Below are positions 9,172-18,441 of a DNA stretch of 64,000 nt, one piece after another. The translations under genes and the position numbers were made by a program. The DNA is from Treponema vincentii. GTDB lineage: Bacteria; Spirochaetota; Spirochaetia; Treponematales; Treponemataceae. Location: positions 2,418,001-2,482,000 of the forward strand of contig NZ_CP050497.1 of NCBI RefSeq assembly GCF_018336815.1, in the 5' to 3' direction. A model generated the notes under the pieces. It was given only the letters and a program-made list of their open reading frames with translations, was not told the origin of the DNA and searched no databases. The first letter of the stretch is position 1. Each line of letters starts with the position of its first letter.

Positions 9172-9513
9172 TTACCCCCAACATTTTTTCCAGAAATCTT
9201 CTGCATCTTGACCGGTAACCTTATAAGTATTACGCCATATCTCGTTAGGAAACATACCTCCACTAAGAAAATATTTACCAAAAGAAATATAAACATCCCA
9301 GTCATTAAGATTTTTGAAGTTATCCGCAAATGGGGGAAAATTATCCAGATACTTTTTAACAGTATCCTTAATTTCCGATGCAATTAGATTCCTTGCCTCA
9401 CCTTCACTGATATTATGCTTTGCCTTAAGAATATCGATGATTTCTGGTGTTTCCAGTGATTTTTTCAGATTTTTTTCCAAAGCCAGGCGAACCAATGTCG
9501 ATAATTTAAGCAT
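9172..9513 (-). CDS. Hypothetical protein, 113 residues
   Basis: I do not recognise this protein. It starts MLKLSTLVRLALEKNLKKSL, is mostly helical with acidic and lysine-rich stretches, and ends in an aromatic segment (EDFWKKCWG). There is no signal peptide or membrane helix. The start is well supported: AGGAGG lies 6-7 bases before ATG 9513. It is the last of three small same-strand genes (9826-10443, 9591-9815, this one), each of the two downstream ones with its own strong RBS, which look like one operon. Confidence 0.6.
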   Translation of the reverse strand: MLKLSTLVRLALEKNLKKSLETPEIIDILKAKHNISEGEARNLIASEIKDTVKKYLDNFPPFADNFKNLNDWDVYISFGKYFLSGGMFPNEIWRNTYKVTGQDAEDFWKKCWG

Positions 9514-9590
9514 ATGAAATCCTCCTGCATGCTCATTATACTTACCATCGACTTCATCATCATCTACCGGAGGAATAGGTCTATCATAAT

Positions 9591-9815
9591 TTACAGTCCA
9601 CCTTTTGCTAAAAATACGCTTAGTTCATCTTCCAGTATTATGAGCTGAGCCTCCGCCTTTTTAATTTTTTCAAGCATAACTTGCTTTTGTATTTTTTCCA
9701 ACTTGGCAAATACCGTATCAAAGAGCTCTTTTTCCGTTACTTTAGGTTCTTCATCAAGATATTCTATTTTATAATATCCGGTCCACGCCTCAAACGGCTG
9801 TTCGTTTTTCTGCAT
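9591..9815 (-). CDS. Hypothetical coiled-coil protein, 74 residues
   Basis: It is not recognised. The first 30 residues are aromatic/acidic (EAWTGYYKIEYLDEEP) and the rest is a probable amphipathic helix or coiled coil (LEKIQKQVMLEKIKKAEAQL). AAGGAG lies 7 bases before ATG 9815, supporting the start. It begins 10 bases after the stop of the upstream 205-residue gene. Confidence 0.6.
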   Translation of the reverse strand: MQKNEQPFEAWTGYYKIEYLDEEPKVTEKELFDTVFAKLEKIQKQVMLEKIKKAEAQLIILEDELSVFLAKGGL

Positions 9816-9825
9816 ACAAATCTCC

Positions 9826-10443
9826 TTATGCTAGCCCCAACATCTCGCGCAGATGACCTTGGAACTCTCCGGATGTTGTCTCCCCATTCAAAAAAGCTTT
9901 TATCTCCTGCTTTATACCGGTAGGAAAGCGCCGCCAATAAGAACCCGTCCAATCATGCATTGCAGCGGTAAGACTGCGCTGTGTGTCAACCGGCATTTCG
10001 CCCAAACTGTACGAAACAAACTGTATAACCATTTCGTATAACAGATCGGCAGGAACACCTTGTACCGAACCGTTCTTTGCTAAAGAAGCGCGGCGGCTTT
10101 TTCCACGTTGACTGCTTGATTGAGGAATCCATGAATCAACCAGATCGACGATCTGATCCTTGGAAAGCTCAGGCGCTTCTTTTTGCAAAATATCGGTGGC
10201 GTAATTCCGAAAAGTATGCCGAACGCCATCCATACTAGCATCAATAGAAGCATAGATCGATTCCGACATTTTCTTGGCTGCTTCTTCCGGAGTAAACGGG
10301 AAGTTACCGTTTAACGCTCCCTCAAGCTGACCTTGCCGACGTTCAATTGCTGCAGCAAATGCATCGATTTCGCGTATATTCGCTTTATTCAATATATAAT
10401 CAAGCGCAAAGAGGAAATCGCTGTCGCCCTTCGTATTGTTCAT
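9826..10443 (-). CDS. Hypothetical protein, 205 residues
   Basis: No family is recognised. The product is soluble and largely helical. It has a basic serine-rich linker near residues 108-125 (SSSQRGKSRRASLAKNG) and a Gly/Asp-rich C-terminus. It is the first gene of a three-gene minus-strand group with two other unknown small genes. The RBS is weak. The 200 bases upstream (10444-10645) contain nothing I can identify. Confidence 0.6.
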   Translation of the reverse strand: MNNTKGDSDFLFALDYILNKANIREIDAFAAAIERRQGQLEGALNGNFPFTPEEAAKKMSESIYASIDASMDGVRHTFRNYATDILQKEAPELSKDQIVDLVDSWIPQSSSQRGKSRRASLAKNGSVQGVPADLLYEMVIQFVSYSLGEMPVDTQRSLTAAMHDWTGSYWRRFPTGIKQEIKAFLNGETTSGEFQGHLREMLGLA

Positions 10444-10645
10444 GAGGAAAGCATATACTATTTTACGGGATTTTTAAAGAGGAAGGATATAAGTGCGAAA
10501 TCTTGTCTCAAATTTCGCACAGAAGGAAGATAACAACCTAAAATATTTTAGAGCGATTGCCTCAAAAAAGAAAGGAAAAATCTTGAGAAATCAACACCCC
10601 GACACAGAGCATCGGGGGATTAAACACTCCGCACGAATAAAAAAT

Positions 10646-12193
10646 TTATCGCTTCGTCAAGGTAATGATAGAAGTAATGATAGTTAAAATCGTTGCTGTT
10701 ACCGTAATGAGTGGTACATACATATTAAAATTATACATAAAGGCATTACTTTTTGCCGTAATAATCGTATTCGGACCGATAACCGAATCCTTGGCAAGTT
10801 TTTTGCCATATACATCTTTAATTACAACAGCTCCACCGGTATTCCGTTGATAGTCAAAACCGCCCGCTAATGCAATATAAAAGTCAGCTTTACGACCGGG
10901 AGTATACGGATACGAACCGGGATTCGTTACAGCACCATCAACAGTTACGGTTTGTTTAATCTCGGGAACAACCAGTCGGTCTTCTGCCTCGATCGGAATA
11001 ATTTCGTGATAGGATGGATCGAACAATAGCGGACTTAAATTTATCGGTATCTGTTTTCCTTGCCGAAAAATATACGCTCCTGTAACATCAATCCACGGTT
11101 TAGTGAAAATCGGTAACCGCTCGCGAACGATCGAAATAAGATCATCCCCTTCATTAAAGGGAATTGGAATAGTCGTAACCACAATTTTGGTCTCGGTATC
11201 TTTATTTATTGTACTTGTATCATTCTGGGTTGAAGAAATTCCATTTGTATTACCTTTTTGACTATCTGCCAAAATCGTACGTCGTGTTTCAACATCAAGC
11301 GGAATGTCAAGATACACAAAAGGACGCAGTGTTTTTTGAGTATCAATATAGACTTTATCCAAATGCTGCAGCTGCTCATTTCCATCCGGCTCACCGCTCA
11401 GCGCAACAAAAAAAGAATCAAACTTCGTGCTTCCATCTTCTGTGTTTGTTGTACGGGTTATTTTAACCTGTGTTCTATTGGCTCCAGCGGTATATCCACT
11501 GCCGTAAACGTCAATCAGCTGAGCAAGCGTTTCTGTTTCTGCCAATTCATACGTTCCGGGACGCTCAACTGCTCCGGAAAGTGTAACACGCCGCTTAACA
11601 CGTGGGATAGAGATTACATCACCGGGCGATAAATACGGGTCTTGAGTAAGATCCCCAAAACGTATTGCCTGAAAAAGATCATAATCAATTGTTTTTCCGG
11701 AACGCCCTGTAATAGACAGATAACGATTTGAAGCAAAATCCGTTAATAGACCGGTAATAGCTTGAGATGCGCGCATAAGTCCCCAGGCTTTTACTTCTGT
11801 TGTTTTATTCACTTCCCCCTTCACCGTTACGGTAAAAGTACTGGGGGCTGTAAGTACAAACTGAACCACACTCAGTGGATAATTTTGTGAAACCAGTGTT
11901 TCAACCTGTTTTTTAACAGCCATAAAGGTCTTACCGTTTGTATTCACCGAACCTAAGTTAGAAACACGGATAATGCCGCTTGAGTCCACAACGATCTGAT
12001 AACTCACAGCATTTTGCCCAATCGTATAACCAAGTTGATATATATCCCCCGGCAAAACACGATAATCGGGATTCGCCATTGCTTGTTGAGCTAATCGCTT
12101 TGACTCAGTTTCCGCATCGGAATTTGAAGCTGCACACAATGAAAAAGCTGCAATAAAACATACACATACAAGTAAAATAGTTTTATACTTCAT
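10646..12193 (-). CDS. SLBB-domain polysaccharide export protein (Wza-like)
   Basis: The 515-residue product starts with a signal peptide (MKYKTILLVCVCFIAAFSLC). A polysaccharide biosynthesis/export domain follows (about 35-120, YRVLPGDIYQLGY), then several SLBB-type beta-grasp units (VTLSGAVERPGTY; TVDGAVTNPGSYPY) and a C-terminal hydrophobic helix. No standard lipobox precedes the Cys. Proteins of this family carry glycan across the outer membrane. ATG 12193 is chosen because AAAGGA lies about 8 bases upstream and the signal peptide begins there. It overlaps the wzz stop by 11 bases, so the two are coupled. Confidence 0.88.
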   Translation of the reverse strand: MKYKTILLVCVCFIAAFSLCAASNSDAETESKRLAQQAMANPDYRVLPGDIYQLGYTIGQNAVSYQIVVDSSGIIRVSNLGSVNTNGKTFMAVKKQVETLVSQNYPLSVVQFVLTAPSTFTVTVKGEVNKTTEVKAWGLMRASQAITGLLTDFASNRYLSITGRSGKTIDYDLFQAIRFGDLTQDPYLSPGDVISIPRVKRRVTLSGAVERPGTYELAETETLAQLIDVYGSGYTAGANRTQVKITRTTNTEDGSTKFDSFFVALSGEPDGNEQLQHLDKVYIDTQKTLRPFVYLDIPLDVETRRTILADSQKGNTNGISSTQNDTSTINKDTETKIVVTTIPIPFNEGDDLISIVRERLPIFTKPWIDVTGAYIFRQGKQIPINLSPLLFDPSYHEIIPIEAEDRLVVPEIKQTVTVDGAVTNPGSYPYTPGRKADFYIALAGGFDYQRNTGGAVVIKDVYGKKLAKDSVIGPNTIITAKSNAFMYNFNMYVPLITVTATILTIITSIITLTKR

Positions 12194-13190
12194 GTTGCTT
12201 GTCCTTTTTCCGTAAGAACTTTGCCTGCACTTCAGGATCGCGATATATCTCCTGCACGGCATTCAAAAGAAAAGCAAGAAATATTGAAAAGAATAATCCT
12301 GCAGCAAATGCAATAATACATATTTTTGCACGCGACGGTCCGGATTTTTTTTCGGGTACTTCGGGCATATCCAATATTTGAAATACCGGAGTTTCGCCCG
12401 CCATTTCTACTTTCAAAAGTTCATACTGAGCTTTTAATTGCCCGTATATCTTTTCTTGAATAGAAATTTCACGCTTGATTTGTTCTATCGTAAGAGCGGT
12501 ACCTCTCATCCCACCTGATTGAGCTATTTTATTTTCCAAATTGCCTGCTTCCCGCTCTAAACGTTTTATTTCATCAAATGATTGTTTCAAACTTTTCTCT
12601 AAATTTTCTTTTTCGTGGACTTTTTTATCAAGACCAAGCTCTGCAAAACGTTTTTCATAATACTCAACAGCAATCAAGACAGCTTTCTGCGCAAACTCAG
12701 GCTCAATATGCGTAGCAGCTAATGAAAACACTCCGCTTTTTTCATCCATTTTTGCTTTAAGTAAACCCTTGACTATGGTTCGGGTCTCGGTTTTGAGGAA
12801 TTTTTTAATCTTATATTTTTCGGCAATATGCAATTCATCTGCAATAGTATCGAGAAAAGAATTACTGCCGGCAATATAGAGCGCTAACTGCTGCGTATTA
12901 TCGCTGCCCCCCCCTGCTAGATTACCGAGACCATTTTGCTGCAACATCGACGCTAAAGTTCCACCGGAAGAACTTGTACTGCTTTGTATGCGCATAAAGG
13001 CTGTACTGGTGTATACATCCGGCATATATGACTTTTGGGGATCCATTTTTTTACCAATAAGAACATAGGTAAAAACACCTATTGAAACTATACCCGTTAG
13101 CGCAACAATCAGCCATCTCCAGCGCCATAATACGGCAACTAAATCTAACAAAGATATTTCGTCAGAATTATTATTTATATCATGTTCCAC
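12183..13190 (-). CDS. Wzz-type chain-length determinant
   Basis: The 335-residue inner-membrane protein has a Wzz domain with N-terminal membrane helix (about 28-50), a long coiled-coil periplasmic part (about 175-240), the proline-rich motif MPEVPEKKSGPSRAK and a second membrane helix near the C-terminus. Such proteins set polysaccharide chain length; no tyrosine-kinase domain is fused. The start is GTG 13190, with AAGGAG at 6-7 bases. The coding strand contains a G8 tract (12907-12914) encoding a Gly-Gly-Gly segment. Confidence 0.88.
   Translation of the reverse strand: MEHDINNNSDEISLLDLVAVLWRWRWLIVALTGIVSIGVFTYVLIGKKMDPQKSYMPDVYTSTAFMRIQSSTSSSGGTLASMLQQNGLGNLAGGGSDNTQQLALYIAGSNSFLDTIADELHIAEKYKIKKFLKTETRTIVKGLLKAKMDEKSGVFSLAATHIEPEFAQKAVLIAVEYYEKRFAELGLDKKVHEKENLEKSLKQSFDEIKRLEREAGNLENKIAQSGGMRGTALTIEQIKREISIQEKIYGQLKAQYELLKVEMAGETPVFQILDMPEVPEKKSGPSRAKICIIAFAAGLFFSIFLAFLLNAVQEIYRDPEVQAKFLRKKDKQHEV
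12907..12914 (-). repeat. G8 tract in wzz
   Basis: Eight G on the coding strand encode part of LAGGGSDN in the periplasmic part of Wzz. The frame is open as given. One-base slippage would truncate the protein early. Confidence 0.8.
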
Positions 13191-13269
13191 TATAATCTCC
13201 TTAGAGCTTATTCGATCCAGTTAATTTTTAGGAAGTCACAGCCTATGTATTTTTTGCATTTCAAGTATA

Positions 13270-14370
13270 TTACCGACCGCTATAGTTCTTTTCGATCCAC
13301 TTTCGGTATTCACCGGAACGAACATTTTCTATCCATACTTTATTTTGCAAATACCAGTCAACAGTATGAGCAAGTCCTGTTTCAAAATCAAACATACGTT
13401 TCCAGCCCAGCTCTGTTTTAAGCTTTGTACAATCGATAGCATAGCGCCGGTCATGCCCGAGCCGATCGGTTACGTGAGTTATAAGAGCCCTAATCTTTTC
13501 TATATTTAGACCCGCTTTTTGAGAAACGATATCGATCAACTTATGTAACAGTTTAATATTTGCCCATTCGTTTTCACCACCGATATTATAGGTTTCCCCT
13601 ACTCTGCCATGTTGCATAATAAGCTGCACGGCGCGGTTATGATCTTCAACATGAATCCAGTCGCGTATCTGCATCCCGTCGCCATATACCGGCAGAGGCT
13701 TTCCTTCCACAATATTTAAAATCATCAGCGGAATGAGCTTTTCCGGGAACTGAAACGGTCCGTAATTATTTGAACAATTAGACACGGTGATGGGCAGGCC
13801 GTATGTATGAAAATACGCCTTTACCAAATGATCACTTGATGCCTTGCTTGCAGAATAAGGAGAGCGGGGATCATACGGTGTCGTTTCTTGAAAATAGCCT
13901 TCTGCGCCAAGCGATCCGTATACTTCATCTGTACTTATATGGTGAAACAGCACATCATCCCGCATGGAACCATCGCTCTTTTGCCATGCCTTTTTTGCTG
14001 TCTCCAACAACGTGAAAGTACCGAGTATATTCGTTTGTAAAAAAACTTCCGGCCCTAAAATGGAACGGTCTACATGGCTTTCCGCCGCAAAGTGTATTAC
14101 AGAATCAATATCATATTTTTCAAAGATACCGGCCACGAGCTCTTTATCACAAATATTGCCGTGAATAAAAATATACCGTGTATCAGCAGTGCTCCCGCCG
14201 AATTCAGCTTCTATATCGGAAAGACTTGCCGCATTACCGGCATAAGTTAATGCATCAAGGTTGATAATGCGTCCTGTAAATGTGGAGTCTTTTTTTAATA
14301 AGGTGCGGATAAAATTTGACCCAATAAAACCGGCACCGCCTGTAATAAGAATATTTTTAAAACTGCGCAT
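13270..14370 (-). CDS. rfbB: dTDP-glucose 4,6-dehydratase
   Basis: This is the second enzyme of dTDP-L-rhamnose synthesis, making dTDP-4-keto-6-deoxyglucose. The 366-residue extended SDR has the NAD-binding GGAGFIGSNFIR, the catalytic YSASK motif (SPYSASKASSDHL) and the STDEVYG segment. The start follows the rfbD stop directly, with AAGGAG lying inside the end of rfbD. The C-terminus ends about 80 bases before wzz. Confidence 0.97.
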   Translation of the reverse strand: MRSFKNILITGGAGFIGSNFIRTLLKKDSTFTGRIINLDALTYAGNAASLSDIEAEFGGSTADTRYIFIHGNICDKELVAGIFEKYDIDSVIHFAAESHVDRSILGPEVFLQTNILGTFTLLETAKKAWQKSDGSMRDDVLFHHISTDEVYGSLGAEGYFQETTPYDPRSPYSASKASSDHLVKAYFHTYGLPITVSNCSNNYGPFQFPEKLIPLMILNIVEGKPLPVYGDGMQIRDWIHVEDHNRAVQLIMQHGRVGETYNIGGENEWANIKLLHKLIDIVSQKAGLNIEKIRALITHVTDRLGHDRRYAIDCTKLKTELGWKRMFDFETGLAHTVDWYLQNKVWIENVRSGEYRKWIEKNYSGR

Positions 14371-15243
14371 TTAGAGTAACTCCTTGAGATATAATGAAAG
14401 GCTCTCATTCCAATTCGGAACCGAAAGAGAAAACACTTCTTTAATTTTTTGCTTATTGAGCAATGAGAAAGACGGACGGTGAGCCTTCTGTGGAAATTCA
14501 CTACTGGTACACGGAACAACTGAACAAGTTCTCTTGAGAAGCCCCATCTCTTTTCCTTGCCTGTAGATTTCACAAGCGAAATCGTACCACGTTATATTTC
14601 CCTCATTTGAATAATGATAGATATCATAACGGTGATTGTTTTGCTGAATTATTTGCAGTACAGTTTTTGCCAAATCTACGGCATACGTCGGAGAGCCTCT
14701 CTGATCATTGACCACTTTGAGGCTGCCTTTTTCATTCATTAAGCGAAGCATCGTAGAAACAAAATTAATACCGTTTTTTCCATAGAGCCATGCAGTACGG
14801 ATAATATAATGTTCAGGCAATAGCCCGATAATATTCTGCTCACCTTGCAATTTTGTACGACCATACACACTCTGCGGATTAGTAACATCGGTTTCTATAT
14901 ACGGAACAGCAGAAGCTCCATCAAATACATAATCCGTAGAAAAATGAATGAGCTGTGCTCCGTACTGTTTCGCAACCTCACAAATATTGATAAGGGCATC
15001 CGCATTCAGCTTTTGGGCTGTTTCAGGGTCGTCTTCCGCATTATCTACTGCCGTATATGCAGCACAGTTAATAATCCACTGCAAAGCGCCGGTTACAAAG
15101 TTCCGTTGCGCAAAAGTTTCTACAGATGTTCTATCGGTAATATCAACTTCCTTATCCGAACCGATCCATTGTATACTATATTGGTTAAGCTGCGCAGCAA
15201 CCTCGCTTGCGAGCATCCCCTTAGAACCTATAAGCCAAATCAT
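14371..15243 (-). CDS. rfbD: dTDP-4-dehydrorhamnose reductase
   Basis: This is the last step of dTDP-L-rhamnose synthesis. The 290-residue SDR protein has the N-terminal GSKGMLASEV, FSTDYVFDG, the YGRTK catalytic pair (SVYGRTKLQGE) and RTAWLYG. The length matches the family. It sits between the rfbC and rfbB genes in an rfbA-(insertion)-rfbC-rfbD-rfbB order. Confidence 0.97.
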   Translation of the reverse strand: MIWLIGSKGMLASEVAAQLNQYSIQWIGSDKEVDITDRTSVETFAQRNFVTGALQWIINCAAYTAVDNAEDDPETAQKLNADALINICEVAKQYGAQLIHFSTDYVFDGASAVPYIETDVTNPQSVYGRTKLQGEQNIIGLLPEHYIIRTAWLYGKNGINFVSTMLRLMNEKGSLKVVNDQRGSPTYAVDLAKTVLQIIQQNNHRYDIYHYSNEGNITWYDFACEIYRQGKEMGLLKRTCSVVPCTSSEFPQKAHRPSFSLLNKQKIKEVFSLSVPNWNESLSLYLKELL

Positions 15244-15259
15244 AAAATCTCTCGCTTTA

Positions 15260-15800
15260 TTATTTCATTCCAAAAGCAGGGTACTTTGTATCCTTTTCGG
15301 AGAATATATAGGGAACATCTAATTTCGGCCATTCGATACCGATTACAGGATCGTTCCACATAATGCCACCTTCATCTTCAGGGTGATAAAAGTCCGTACA
15401 TTTATACGCAAAGACAGCTTCATCACTCAATACTAAAAAGCCGTGTGCAAATCCCGGTGAAATAAAAAACTGATTTTGCCGTTCTGCAGAAAGGAGAACC
15501 CCGTACCATTTTCCGTAAGTAGCAGACCCCTTACGAATATCAACTGCAACATCGAAAACCTCTCCGCTTAACACCCGTACCAATTTTCCCTGCGGATAGT
15601 TCTTTTTGAAAATGTAACCCGCGCAGCACTCCTTTGGAAGACTTTGACTGATTATCCTGCACAAAATTATAAGCAATGCCAGCAGCAGCAAAATCGCGTT
15701 GCGACCAACTTTCAAAAAAATAACCGCGGTTATCAGAAAAAACTTTTGGCTGAATTTCGTAAAGTCCGGCAATAGGGCATTGTACAATGGTAAAAGGCAT
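15260..15800 (-). pseudogene. rfbC: dTDP-4-dehydrorhamnose 3,5-epimerase, frameshifted
   Basis: Codons from ATG 15800 encode a normal RfbC start ([20 protein letters not shown], then VLRGLHFQK). After an A5 run on the coding strand (15604-15608) the frame is lost, and the rest (NYPQGKLVRVLSGEVFDVAV to FGMK) continues in another frame. Removing one A restores a 179-residue protein of normal length. Either the gene is inactive, making the rhamnose pathway incomplete, or the extra base is a consensus error. A 42-bp segment over the gene start is duplicated at 17496-17537. Confidence 0.9.
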
Positions 15801-15812
15801 TAATAATTCTCC
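15771..15812. repeat. 42-bp direct repeat at rfbC start, copy A
   Basis: It is identical to 17496-17537 at 41 of 42 positions. It covers the first 10 codons of rfbC and the 12 bases before its start. The two copies bracket the AAA/PD-(D/E)XK gene. Confidence 0.92.
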
Positions 15813-15900
15813 TGTTTAATTCTTCAATACATTTCCGCTCTATACGGCGAAATAGAGTATCCTTAATTACACCGAAGCGATCTCATTGCAGCTACCGAAG

Positions 15901-17443
15901 TTATAGCTTCGCATACTTAAATTCGCTTATATTTCTCTTTTCACTATCAAAATTAATACCTATGACATAAATATCTTTACCTTGATTTTGATATTTTTCA
16001 TAGTATTTTTTCTCCATTATTTGTGCGATACCGTCTCCTGCACCCATCTTAAACTCAATAATATAGACATTATTTTCAATGGTGATGCTCATATCAATAC
16101 GCCCTTGATTGGTGCAATCTTCGGCAACAAAGGGCATGTTCAAACTATAGAGATAGGTGTAAATCACACTCGCATAAAAACCTTCATACTGCGCAATATA
16201 GTTACTTGAATAATTATGATACGGAATATTCGCAAAAACACGCACAAGATGGTTTTTTAAACGTTTCCATGTCCGCATTTTCCAGTGCAGAATATAGATT
16301 ATCCTGCATCTTTGTTTTTTCAATAACTGAGGGCGTTACCACATTGAGGAGTTCTTCATTTAAAGATTTTTGTACTTCAAAATTCGGAATCCTCAACTGA
16401 TAATAAAGTCCTTCCCTTACCGTAACAGCTGCCTTTATCGTAAGATACCCCGCTTGATACAATAATACCGGTAACTCAATATTATCGATGTCAAAAGATT
16501 GCAGGATTTCCTCTCCGACTTTTATATTCTGTAAATCAGGCGGAAAGAACTGCTTTTCTTGCATCAGGCGTATCAAAAAAGTCGGCGTTCCGGATTCGAA
16601 CCAATAATTCCTATATGAATGTCCTGCCGTACAGAAGTTAAGAATATCAAACGGATTATATACATTGTCCTTTAAGAAATTATACCCGTCATACCAGCGC
16701 TTCACCTTTTCCATATCAGCGCCTTCCAGATACGGCTGAAAGCTTGTTTCGAGATCGGTTTGCGTATACCCGCAGATATTTCCGTATTGAGGATACAACG
16801 ATATATCGACAAGGTTATTCAGTCCGGAAAAAATACTCACCTTTGCAAATTTACTCACCCCGGTCAGAAATGCAAATTTGACATATTCGTCGTTGTATTT
16901 GATATGTTCATACAAACCTTTCAGCGTATCGCGTGCATAATCCCTCATTGCAGGATCGGTAATATTGTCCAGTATCGGCTTATCGTATTCGTCTATTAAA
17001 ATAACAACGCGCTTGTTGTACTTTTTATAGGTTTCTTTGATAAGTAAATCAAACTGAGAAGAAAGTGATAATTCTTTATCAAGCATTACACCAAGGGATT
17101 CGGCATTCCAAGTTAGTGCTGATTGTACTTCACTTTGGAAATTAACTTCCGATGTAAAATTACCGCCCCAATGAATCCTGATAACCGGATAGGCTTCAAA
17201 ATTATATTTATCGTAAATATATAAGCCTTTAAAAAGCTCCTTCTTCCCTTCAAAAATTGCTTGCAAGGTGGTTAAAAAGAGACTTTTACCGAACCGCCGC
17301 GGGCGAGATAAAAAAACGTATTTATAATTATTGATTAACTGATATGCTTCTTGTGTTTTATCAATGTAGACGTAGTTACCGGTAATGATCTCAGAAAATG
17401 AGTGTATGCCTACCGGCAGTTTTTTTCCATGACAGTTATTCAT
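15901..17443 (-). pseudogene. AAA-ATPase-like / PD-(D/E)XK nuclease protein, frameshifted
   Basis: The N-terminal part (from ATG 17443) is an AAA-ATPase-like domain (PF09820 type): LPVGIHSFSEI, YVYIDKTQEAYQLI, Walker A-like SRPRRFGKSLFL, Walker B VVILIDEYDKPI. The C-terminal part has the PD-(D/E)XK core (QGRIDMSITIENNVYIIEFK). The frame breaks in an A6 run (16253-16258); five A would give one 513-residue protein. Its function is not established, though the family is expanded in gut and oral bacteria. It is inserted between rfbA and rfbC, flanked by 42-bp duplicates of the rfbC start. A deletion remnant of a second copy lies at 49480-49584. Confidence 0.85.
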
Positions 17444-17480
17444 TGTAATCTCACAAAATTAGATTTTCCAGCTTTCTTTT

Positions 17481-17525
17481 TTAAAAGAACTCTTCAATAG
17501 GACATTGTACAATGGTAAAAGGCAT
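17481..17525 (-). pseudogene. Truncated duplicate of the rfbC 5' end
   Basis: The ATG at 17525 overlaps the rfbA stop (TAATG) and encodes [10 protein letters not shown], identical to the start of rfbC, then EEFF and a stop. This is probably the original rfbA-rfbC junction, with the real rfbC now 1.7 kb downstream behind the insertion. Confidence 0.85.
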
Positions 17526-17537
17526 TAATAATTCTCC
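17496..17537. repeat. 42-bp direct repeat at rfbA/rfbC junction, copy B
   Basis: Partner of 15771-15812 (41/42 identical). It includes the last bases of rfbA, so the junction as a whole was duplicated. Confidence 0.92.
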
Positions 17538-18400
17538 GCAATATACTGTAGGTATTGTCCGTACTCGGTTTTATACTTTTCAGCAAGTTTTAAAAGCTGC
17601 TCTTTGGTTATCCAGCTTTTTAAGTATGCAATTTCTTCAATGCAGGACACATACATACCCTGCCGTTTTTGAATAGTCGCAATAAAATTTGATGCCTCCA
17701 ATAAACCGTCATAACTGCCGGTATCGAGCCATGCCATTCCGCGCCCTAGCTTTTCGACTTTTAATTTTCCGGCAGCAAGATAGGCATTATTAACAGAGGT
17801 GATTTCAATTTCACCGCGAGCGGACGGCTTCACATTCTTCGCAATCTGTACAACGTCGTTATCATAAAAATACAATCCAGGTACCGCATAGTGCGATTTA
17901 GGGTGCTGAGGTTTTTCTTCTATTGAAATTGCCTTGCCGTTTTGGTCAAACTCCACGACACCATACGCAGTAGGATCTTTTACATAATAACCGAAAATAA
18001 CAGCACCATTATTCTGCTCTATTGAATGCACTCCTTCAGCTAAGGTTGCAGAAAAACCCCGACCGTAAAAGATGTTATCTCCGAGCACTAAAGCACATGG
18101 ATCATCACCGATAAATTTTTCACCGACAATAAAAGCATCTGCCAAACCGCGCGGCTTATCTTGGACTGCATATTCAAAACGCATACCAAGCCACTCGCCG
18201 GTTCCAAACAGTTCCTTAAAGAGAGCAATATCCCGTGGCGTAGAAATGATGAGGACATCACGAATTCCGGCAAGCATCAACACCGATAACGGATAATAAA
18301 TCATCGGTTTATCATAAAGCGGCAATATTTGCTTGGAAACAGCCCGCGTAAGCGGATATAAACGAGTGCCGGAACCGCCGGCAAGGATTATGGATTTCAT
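17525..18400 (-). CDS. rfbA: Glucose-1-phosphate thymidylyltransferase
   Basis: It makes dTDP-glucose from dTTP and glucose-1-phosphate, the entry to the rhamnose pathway. The 291-residue product has the nucleotide-binding start [30 protein letters not shown], the EEKP motif ([12 protein letters not shown]) and [18 protein letters not shown] precedes the ATG at normal spacing. It is the first of the rfb genes in transcription order and would be coupled to rfbC were it not for the insertion. Confidence 0.97.
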   Translation of the reverse strand: MKSIILAGGSGTRLYPLTRAVSKQILPLYDKPMIYYPLSVLMLAGIRDVLIISTPRDIALFKELFGTGEWLGMRFEYAVQDKPRGLADAFIVGEKFIGDDPCALVLGDNIFYGRGFSATLAEGVHSIEQNNGAVIFGYYVKDPTAYGVVEFDQNGKAISIEEKPQHPKSHYAVPGLYFYDNDVVQIAKNVKPSARGEIEITSVNNAYLAAGKLKVEKLGRGMAWLDTGSYDGLLEASNFIATIQKRQGMYVSCIEEIAYLKSWITKEQLLKLAEKYKTEYGQYLQYIAENY

Positions 18401-18441
18401 ATATTACTCCTAAACAGTATTAATAATTAACGCATATAGAA

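Noticed and set aside
15260-15787. A separate 175-residue protein with an unusual hydrophobic N-terminus at rfbC
   Set aside because: Its first 55 codons are the out-of-frame reading of the real RfbC N-terminus; the correct view is one frameshifted rfbC.
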